7,521 bases of DNA from Candidatus Methanomarinus sp. HR1 (GTDB lineage Archaea; Halobacteriota; Methanosarcinia; Methanosarcinales; Methanocomedenaceae): positions 23,770 to 31,290 of the forward strand of contig MZXQ01000232.1 of the NCBI GenBank assembly GCA_002926195.1. Direction: 5' to 3'. The position numbers and the translations under genes were made by a program. The notes beneath the pieces were generated by a model. The model saw nothing but the letters and a program-made list of their open reading frames with translations, ran no database searches and had not been told where the DNA came from. How positions within the stretch are numbered: position 1 is the stretch's first letter; each line of letters starts with the position of its first letter. Positions 1-4,405 of this stretch are shown here, piece by piece.

Positions 1-147
1 AAACAAGACAAGATGCTTGAAAAACAAGATGAATCTATTGTTGAAATAAAAGGATTACGCCAGGATTTAAAATCATATATGGAAGAAAGATTTGATAGCT
101 TAGAGCACGAGATTGTAATGATTAAAGAAAAAATAGGTATGATGTAA
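1..147 (+). CDS. C-terminal coiled-coil tail of an upstream protein (5' end outside window)
   Basis: An open frame enters at base 1 and ends at TAA 145-147, giving 48 codons with no initiation context needed at the edge. The peptide is strongly charged and heptad-like, rich in Glu, Lys, Asp and Leu/Ile (for example KSYMEERFDSL and KEKIGMM at the very end), so it should form an alpha-helical coiled coil. The internal ATG at base 13 has no Shine-Dalgarno site, so I read this as the tail of a longer gene. From memory, similar tails occur at the C-terminus of small archaeal proteins such as acylphosphatase-domain proteins. That is a weak recollection, and the catalytic part is outside the window, so no function is assigned. 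A T-rich stretch follows directly, consistent with the end of a transcription unit. Confidence 0.6.
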   Translation, partial: KQDKMLEKQDESIVEIKGLRQDLKSYMEERFDSLEHEIVMIKEKIGMM

Positions 148-163
148 AAAGGCTTATTTTTTA
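145..163 (+). terminator. possible T-tract terminator after the first gene
   Basis: Right at the stop codon, TAAAAA (145-150) can pair with TTTTTA (158-163), and a T6 run lies at 157-162. Archaeal RNA polymerase commonly ends transcription at U-tracts with little or no hairpin, so this is a plausible terminator. A second run of eight Ts lies at 216-223. The call rests on base composition and position only. Confidence 0.35.
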
Positions 164-292
164 ATAGTTTGTCAGGTATAACTTGATATACTGAAAATGC
201 TCACTCAGTTCACAATTTTTTTTCCTCCATTCCTTCTGAATGTCGGACGAAGATTCTACGAATCGTATCAACTTTAAAAAGTATGGTGTTTT

Positions 293-328
293 GACAGGAT
301 CTACAGAATTGACTGGAGTTACAAAATA
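293..328. repeat. Degenerate 9-bp tandem repeat (four units)
   Basis: Four consecutive 9-mers resemble each other: GACAGGATC (293-301), TACAGAATT (302-310), GACTGGAGT (311-319) and TACAAAATA (320-328). They look like decayed copies of an ACAGGATT-type unit. From general knowledge, runs of this kind of ACAGGATT-like 9-mer occur between genes in many prokaryotic genomes. The match is imperfect and could be partly chance. Confidence 0.3.
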
Positions 329-356
329 TTAATGTTTTTGCGTATCCTTCCAAAAC

Positions 357-367
357 AATTATATTTA
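357..367 (+). promoter_or_regulatory. Candidate TATA box of the cfb operon
   Basis: The stretch AATTATATTTA is an AT-rich, TATA-like element about 90-100 bp upstream of cfbA, preceded by an A-rich CAAAAC that could serve as a BRE. Archaeal initiation usually falls about 25 bases downstream, so transcripts would start near 385-395 with a leader of about 60-70 nt. The surroundings are AT-rich, so the assignment is tentative. Confidence 0.35.
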
Positions 368-374
368 ATTAGTC

Positions 375-419
375 ATTACATATGTGAGCTATTTGTAATA
401 CTTTGTATGAAAAAGTATT
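375..419. promoter_or_regulatory. Two overlapping inverted repeats upstream of cfbA (possible operator or leader hairpin)
   Basis: AATACTTT (397-404) and AAAGTATT (412-419) form a perfect 8-bp inverted repeat with a 7-nt spacer. ATTACA (375-380) and TGTAAT (394-399) form a perfect 6-bp inverted repeat with a 13-nt spacer. They share bases 397-399, so as RNA hairpins they would exclude each other. Their position near the predicted transcription start fits a repressor operator or a leader structure. A nickel-responsive regulator would make biological sense for this operon, but I cannot match the half-sites to a known NikR motif. Confidence 0.35.
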
Positions 420-445
420 TCAATAATAATGTAAAACAAATAAAT

Positions 446-449
446 GAGG
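446..449 (+). promoter_or_regulatory. Ribosome binding site deciding the cfbA start
   Basis: GAGG at 446-449 lies 6 bases before ATG 456 and 9 bases before ATG 459. It overlaps the in-frame ATG at 444, so it cannot serve that codon. This favours a start at 456 or 459 over the longer reading from 444. Confidence 0.6.
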
Positions 450-455
450 AATAAC

Positions 456-854
456 ATGATGGAAAAAATAGGAATACTGGCATTAGGTCATGGAAGTAAA
501 CTCCCGTATAATAAAGAAATGTTAAGTGGAGTTGCCGATATGATCGCTGAAAAATATCAAAACACAGTTGTAAGGATCGGATTTATGAACATGAATGACC
601 CTACCATGGATGAGGGATTAAAAGCCTTTGAAGGTACTGGTGTAACTACTATTGTAGCAGTCCCCATCTTCCTGGCCCATGGTGTACACACTACAGAAGA
701 TATACCTCAAATACTTGGGATCAGTAGGGAAGATCGAAAAACATCTATTGATATTAACGGAACTGATGTTACATTAGTATATGCAGAACCTCTTGGTGCC
801 CACCCGTTGATAGCAGATCTGGCATATGAGAGGGCCATAGAAGCACTCAAATAG
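456..854 (+). CDS. cfbA: CfbA, sirohydrochlorin nickel chelatase (CbiX-small type)
   Basis: CfbA inserts Ni(II) (or Co(II) in vitro) into sirohydrochlorin in the cytoplasm, the entry step of coenzyme F430 synthesis. The 132-residue product has the small archaeal CbiX size; bacterial CbiX and CbiK are about twice as long, and two of these chains form one active site. Numbering from 456, the first metal-site motif is LGHGSK with His12. The second is in VPIFLAHGVHTTEDIP, with His78 as the likely partner ligand and His75 nearby. The C-terminal YAEPLGAHPLIADL segment is also family-like. In-frame ATGs lie at 444, 456 and 459; the GAGG site rules out 444, and MEKIGILALGHG from 459 looks like the usual family N-terminus, so 459 (131 aa) is nearly as likely. 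The gene ends in TAG, seven bases before cfbE, and leads the operon. I saw no His-rich insert such as some homologues carry. Confidence 0.93.
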   Translation: MMEKIGILALGHGSKLPYNKEMLSGVADMIAEKYQNTVVRIGFMNMNDPTMDEGLKAFEGTGVTTIVAVPIFLAHGVHTTEDIPQILGISREDRKTSIDINGTDVTLVYAEPLGAHPLIADLAYERAIEALK

Positions 855-861
855 AATTATT

Positions 862-2196
862 ATGCTGTTTTCCAATAAAGATGTAGCAGTACTTGACCTA
901 ACCCATGGCGGCATTCCTTTAGCTCGCTCTATTGCTAAACAAGCACATAGTGTCACAGCCGTAGATGTATACGGTACCGTGGATAAAGAAGTATTGTCGG
1001 ATCTTGAAAAGGATGAAATTATTATTAAAAATAATATAAACAGTATTGATCCTGACCTTATAGTCGCGCCGGTACATATGGACCCGGGCCTGGTGCCTGA
1101 TCCATTTTACTGTCCTGTCATAACACACCATATGGCAGTGGGTGTACTATTATTAAATAGTATAAAAAGCTCCAGGATTATCGAAATAACAGGTACAGGT
1201 GCCAAGACCAGCACAGCAGTCCTGCTGGCAGATATGGCATCTCGCAGTATGTCTGTAGTATCACATACCACCCATGGCGTGGAGCATTGGTCAAATGGTG
1301 TACCGGAAATGATATACCAGGGACTTAGTATTGCACCTGGCAGTATACTTGAAGCAATGGAACATACTTCAAATATCGATCCTGATCTTTATATTTTTGA
1401 GATCTCATTAGGAGGTACCGGTGCAGCAGATATAGGTATCATTACCACACTGGAAAATGAATATACTATTGCTAACGGCACTGCAACATCTACTGCTGCC
1501 AAGAACCAGATGGTCGAGTATGCAAGAAGAAGGAGTACACTATTAGTTAATGCTTTATCAAATGAAACAATCAATGCTCCGAATAGTGTCCGGACCGTTA
1601 CCTTTAGTGATATCTCAAAAGATGCGGATGTATATCTGGAAGATCCTGGTACAGGTGTTCGGTCCATACATTATTCAGGGATGGATATTAGTTTCACACC
1701 CGGTACAGGCTATGACCCATCTGCATATTCCACAGCCATGGCGTGTACTGCTGCCGCCGCAGCTGTCCTTGGGATCGAACCTGATACGATCAGGTCTTCA
1801 TTAGAGGCTTTTAAAGGTGTGGACGGAAGAATGAGGCTAAAAGAACTCTTTGGCAGGACAATAGTGGATAACTCAAATTCAGGGATGAATATCAGATCAG
1901 TTGAACATGCCCTGGATTATTCAAAAAAGATTGCTTCAAAAAAAAGCAGATCAATATTAATACTCGGGGAAGAAGCCCAGCAAGTATGTGAAGGTCTTGA
2001 CCCAAACGACGTAAGTGTTTTTATCACAGACCATGTCAATGAAGTAGACAATATCTTTCTTGTGGGTGAGCGTATGAAGATAATAAATGGAAATAAGATC
2101 TCACATTTTTCAAGTCTTGATACTGCTATTAAGAAGGCAAGAGCCATAACCAGCAAAAATGATATAATCATTTCATGCGTTAAATGTTTCAGATAA
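862..2196 (+). CDS. cfbE: CfbE, coenzyme F430 synthetase (Mur-ligase-like)
   Basis: CfbE catalyses the last step of F430 synthesis: ATP-dependent activation of a carboxylate of seco-F430 acid and closure of the six-membered carbocyclic ring. The product is 444 residues, normal for a Mur ligase family protein. Residues 1-100 resemble an N-terminal Rossmann-like domain. The ATP P-loop is ITGTGAKTST at about 109-118, with Lys115 and Thr116. The central ATPase domain follows, with THGVEHW near 137-143 and FEISLGGTG near 179-187. The C-terminal domain starts near the EAFKGVDGRMR motif (316-326) and contains DNSNSGMN (336-343), which corresponds to the Mur DxxHNP region. The chain ends in a CxxC tail (Cys439, Cys442). 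The start is ATG 862, seven bases after the cfbA stop, with no clear Shine-Dalgarno site, so coupling to cfbA translation is likely. Homologues are often mislabelled as murein synthetases, but methanogens of this type lack murein. Confidence 0.93.
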   Translation: MLFSNKDVAVLDLTHGGIPLARSIAKQAHSVTAVDVYGTVDKEVLSDLEKDEIIIKNNINSIDPDLIVAPVHMDPGLVPDPFYCPVITHHMAVGVLLLNSIKSSRIIEITGTGAKTSTAVLLADMASRSMSVVSHTTHGVEHWSNGVPEMIYQGLSIAPGSILEAMEHTSNIDPDLYIFEISLGGTGAADIGIITTLENEYTIANGTATSTAAKNQMVEYARRRSTLLVNALSNETINAPNSVRTVTFSDISKDADVYLEDPGTGVRSIHYSGMDISFTPGTGYDPSAYSTAMACTAAAAAVLGIEPDTIRSSLEAFKGVDGRMRLKELFGRTIVDNSNSGMNIRSVEHALDYSKKIASKKSRSILILGEEAQQVCEGLDPNDVSVFITDHVNEVDNIFLVGERMKIINGNKISHFSSLDTAIKKARAITSKNDIIISCVKCFR

Positions 2197-2212
2197 AACG
2201 GAGGAAAAAAGA

Positions 2213-3343
2213 ATGAACCCAGTAGTAAAACCCAAAGAACCTATGATCATGCACCCCAGACCCAGTTCTATTGTAGCAGCACTATACACATTACGTGATC
2301 TTGATGTTGATGTTGTTATACTGCATGGCCCTCCTGGATGTAGTTTCAAACACGCCAGACTCCTGGAAGAAGACGGATTGCGTGTGGTTACTACAGCCCT
2401 GGATGAATCAGGTTTTGTATTCGGAGGACATGATCAACTGGTAAATGTGCTTGAGAAGGTCATTGAGATGTTCAATCCCGGATCAATTGGGATAGTGGGT
2501 ACATGTGCCAGTATGATCATTGGTGAGGAGCTTCACGAGGCTGTACTTGAGGTTAATCCCGATATGCCGGTGATAGAAGTAGAAGTACACGCAGGATATC
2601 CCAACAACACCAAAGGAGTGATCATTACACTGGAATCCGCACTGGCAGCAGGCATCCTTAGCGAAGAAGAGTTCACACGACAAAAAATATTATTAAAAGA
2701 AGCTACGGAAGTAGAGAAACGTCACGGTGCAGCCAGTAAGGAATATCTGGAACCAAGCCGCGGCGATACTAAATATACAGTTGCCAAAAGGATCATTGAG
2801 TTATTAAAACAAGGTAAAAAAGGTATAACGATCCTTAATGCCAAGAAGGAGACAGGATACATGTTCGCTGATATCAATGCGGCAGTGAATCAGGCTGCAA
2901 GTATGCTCCGATCAGGATCGGAAGTGATCAATATGGCAAATCTTGATGATACCCTGGGACTTGGTAGGGTCAGGGCGCATGCAAGTAATATTGCCGGCGA
3001 TCTACAGGAAATGGGAATTACTGTACATGAGATCATAGGTGGTCTTGACGAATATCCAGTAGTGGGCGACAAGGTCAACAGGCTTATTAAAGAAAAATAT
3101 AATGACTTTGATTTTGCTGTGATCACAGGTGTACCTCATGCTATTTCTATGGATAATCTGCAGGGTATGGAAATATTCTCAGTGACAAACGGACCAAGGC
3201 AGGTACTGCCCCTAAAAGAAATGGGACATGATCATGTTATTGTAGAAATTGATCTGCACCCGAAGACACTGGGCGTCAGTCATATCGTAGAATCCGACTT
3301 CGGAGCTACTCTACGGGAAATTGCAAAGGAGGAATCAACATAA
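2213..3343 (+). CDS. cfbD: CfbD, NifD-like subunit of Ni-sirohydrochlorin a,c-diamide reductive cyclase
   Basis: CfbD is the catalytic partner of CfbC. The complex reduces Ni-sirohydrochlorin a,c-diamide by six electrons and forms the gamma-lactam ring, giving seco-F430 acid. The 376-residue chain is shorter than NifD or BchN and fits the minimal homodimeric CfbD. Only two cysteines are present: Cys43 in LHGPPGCSFKHARL, equivalent to the first P-cluster cysteine motif of NifD, and Cys98 in GIVGTCASMIIGEE. Two cysteines per chain agree with a [4Fe-4S] cluster held between two subunits; the ligand assignment is inferred. The GFVFGGHDQL segment (67-76) is also typical of NifD-like proteins. The FeMo-cofactor ligands of true nitrogenase are missing, so this is not NifD. 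ATG 2213 follows GGAGG (2200-2204), 16 bases after cfbE. The stop TAA (3341-3343) overlaps the start of cfbC. Confidence 0.93.
   Translation: MNPVVKPKEPMIMHPRPSSIVAALYTLRDLDVDVVILHGPPGCSFKHARLLEEDGLRVVTTALDESGFVFGGHDQLVNVLEKVIEMFNPGSIGIVGTCASMIIGEELHEAVLEVNPDMPVIEVEVHAGYPNNTKGVIITLESALAAGILSEEEFTRQKILLKEATEVEKRHGAASKEYLEPSRGDTKYTVAKRIIELLKQGKKGITILNAKKETGYMFADINAAVNQAASMLRSGSEVINMANLDDTLGLGRVRAHASNIAGDLQEMGITVHEIIGGLDEYPVVGDKVNRLIKEKYNDFDFAVITGVPHAISMDNLQGMEIFSVTNGPRQVLPLKEMGHDHVIVEIDLHPKTLGVSHIVESDFGATLREIAKEEST
3328..3332 (+). promoter_or_regulatory. Strong ribosome binding site for cfbC inside the end of cfbD
   Basis: GGAGG at 3328-3332, within AAAGGAGGA, is a near-perfect anti-Shine-Dalgarno match placed seven bases before ATA 3340. 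No ATG, GTG or TTG lies at useful spacing downstream in the cfbC frame. This site is the main evidence that translation of cfbC starts at 3340 and not at the distant ATG 3508. Confidence 0.75.
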
Positions 3344-4125
3344 AGCAGATCGCGATCTATGGAAAGGGGGGTATTGGCAAGAGCAGTACTGCATCCAATA
3401 TTGCTGCCGCCTGTGCTGATGAAGGATATAAGGTAGCTATATTTGGCTGTGACCCAAAAAGTGATTCATCTATCACTTTACTTCGAGGAGAACGTATTCC
3501 TACAGTCATGGAACTGCTACAGCAGGGTGTGGATATAACAGAACCTGATGTGGTGTTTGAAGGTTATAAAGGAGTGAAATGCGTGGAAGTGGGAGGACCT
3601 GAACCAGGTATAGGGTGTGCAGGTAGAGGCATCATAGTAGCTATAAAGATGCTGCAAAAGAAATCATCTGTTATGACCGATAGCGATCTTGTCATATATG
3701 ATGTGCCGGGAGATATCGTATGCGGCGGATTTGCCGCTCCGATACGTAAGGGTCTGGTTAATGAAACGTATGTACTGACATCAGGAGAATATATGCCGCT
3801 GTATGCGGCAAATAATATCTGCAAGGGATTTGCAAGGTTGAATAATCAATTATATGGTGTTATCTGCAACAGTAGAAATGCCTTAAATGAAGAGGCCATA
3901 GTCAGTGCCTTTGCAAAGGAATTAGGGAGTGAATTACTGGCATTTATTCCTAAGGACCCTATTGTCCAGTCATGTGAGAGAGCTGGATATTCTGTTATTG
4001 AGAAGGAACCGGATAGTGAGATTGCAGGTGTGTATAGAAAACTTGCCAGGACTATTATGGAACGGGATATAGGCTGTGAACCTGAACCTCTTACTGATAA
4101 GAGACTGAGGGAATTGACTGATTGA
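3340..4125 (+). CDS. cfbC: CfbC, NifH-like reductase of Ni-sirohydrochlorin a,c-diamide reductive cyclase, with an apparent ATA start
   Basis: CfbC is the ATP-dependent iron-sulfur protein that passes electrons to CfbD, as NifH does for NifDK. Read from ATA 3340 it has 261 residues, a normal length. The N-terminus is KQIAIYGKGGIGKSST, with the P-loop at residues 8-15. FGCDPKSDSS (near 42-51) matches the switch I region. The bridging [4Fe-4S] ligands are Cys93 in GGPEPGIGCAGRG and Cys128 in DVPGDIVCGGF. The frame is open upstream but has no ATG, GTG or TTG nearby. The first ATG (3508) would remove 56 residues, including the P-loop and switch I. ATA sits seven bases after GGAGG and overlaps the cfbD stop as ATAA. 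So either an AUA start is used, or base 3342 is really G, giving the usual ATGA overlap. Identity as CfbC, not NifH or BchL, rests on the neighbours cfbA, cfbE and cfbD. Confidence 0.92.
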   Translation: MKQIAIYGKGGIGKSSTASNIAAACADEGYKVAIFGCDPKSDSSITLLRGERIPTVMELLQQGVDITEPDVVFEGYKGVKCVEVGGPEPGIGCAGRGIIVAIKMLQKKSSVMTDSDLVIYDVPGDIVCGGFAAPIRKGLVNETYVLTSGEYMPLYAANNICKGFARLNNQLYGVICNSRNALNEEAIVSAFAKELGSELLAFIPKDPIVQSCERAGYSVIEKEPDSEIAGVYRKLARTIMERDIGCEPEPLTDKRLRELTD

Positions 4126-4135
4126 ATTTTCAAGT

Positions 4136-4248
4136 AAATCCTCGCTAACGCCTGGATTTTATTGCTGAGGCTCTCGAAAGAGCCGAAGATTAGAAGATTC
4201 GTAAAATCTTCGAGACTTCATCGTTAAGAAATATCTTTGAAAGGATAT
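4136..4248 (+). terminator. Cluster of hairpins after cfbC, probable 3'-end or termination region
   Basis: Four successive inverted repeats are visible. AAATCC (4136-4141) pairs with GGATTT (4154-4159). GGCTCT (4169-4174) pairs with AGAGCC (4179-4184) around a CGAA tetraloop. GAAGATT (4193-4199) pairs with AATCTTC (4205-4211). ATATCTT (4231-4237) pairs with AAGGATAT (4242-4248 side, one G-U). Alternative pairings exist: CGAAGATT (4184-4191) with AATCTTCG (4205-4212), and TCTCGAA (4172-4178) with TTCGAGA (4209-4215). Only short T-runs are present, so classic U-tract termination is not obvious. The structure may protect the 3' end or mark a processing site. Confidence 0.45.
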
Positions 4249-4354
4249 CTCAATCATATTTTCCATACTAAAGAGCGAAGAGCCCAATTTAGGGAAAAAT
4301 CCGAATTGAACAAGTCACTACCAAAAAATATATCACATTCGAGCCGATAATAAT

Positions 4355-4364
4355 ATTATATATT
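4355..4364 (+). promoter_or_regulatory. Candidate TATA box of the DUF1616 gene
   Basis: ATTATATATT at 4355-4364 is a good archaeal TATA-like match. It lies about 42-50 bases before ATG 4406, so initiation about 25 bases downstream would give a short leader of roughly 15-20 nt containing AGGA (4393-4396). This supports separate transcription of the envelope genes from the cfb operon. Confidence 0.45.
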
Positions 4365-4405
4365 AGATCAAATAAAGATAGTACTTCATAGCAGGAAAAG
4401 ATATT

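Larger units (their letters stand above)
148..455. other. Intergenic region before the cfb operon
   Basis: No convincing gene lies in these roughly 310 bases. Short open stretches exist (for example ATG 197 to TAA 277), but they lack ribosome sites and recognisable protein sequence. The region holds two T-tracts (157-162 and 216-223), a small dyad GATTC-tac-GAATC at 252-264, a decayed 9-bp tandem repeat at 293-328, a TATA-like box at 357-367 and two overlapping inverted repeats between 375 and 419. It probably separates the upstream unit from the cfb operon and carries the operon's promoter. Confidence 0.6.
4126..4405. other. Intergenic region between cfbC and the DUF1616 gene
   Basis: These 280 bases contain no credible gene and, in particular, no cfbB. 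The first 125 bases are packed with inverted repeats and probably form the 3' end of the cfb transcript. The last 60 bases are AT-rich and hold a TATA-like box for the next gene. Bases 4250-4340 show nothing I can name. Confidence 0.6.

Noticed and set aside
248..255. CGAAGATT occurs both here and at 4184-4191, on either side of the cfb operon, hinting at flanking repeats.
   Set aside because: Eight identical bases in a 7.5-kb AT-rich window can occur by chance, and the surrounding sequences do not align further.
187..294. Open frames between the first gene and cfbA, including ATG 197 to TAA 277.
   Set aside because: They are very short, have no Shine-Dalgarno site, run through a T8 tract and show no recognisable protein pattern. 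They may be remnants at most.
852..878. The TAG stop of cfbA could be read as pyrrolysine, extending the protein to TAA 876.
   Set aside because: The protein already has the full family length of about 131 residues at the TAG, the extension would be only a few residues, and cfbE starts within it.
862..2196. Murein or pseudomurein peptide ligase.
   Set aside because: The ATPase motifs are of the Mur type, but the operon context with the nickel chelatase and reductive cyclase points to CfbE, and no other cell-wall genes are present.
3280..3345. Programmed frameshift fusing CfbD to CfbC.
   Set aside because: No slippery heptamer is seen before the cfbD stop, both proteins are separate in the family, and a strong ribosome site exists for cfbC.
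3340..4125. Nitrogenase: NifH-like and NifD-like genes side by side.
   Set aside because: There is no NifK, the NifD-like chain is only 376 residues with two cysteines, and the neighbours are cfbA and cfbE. The set fits F430 synthesis.
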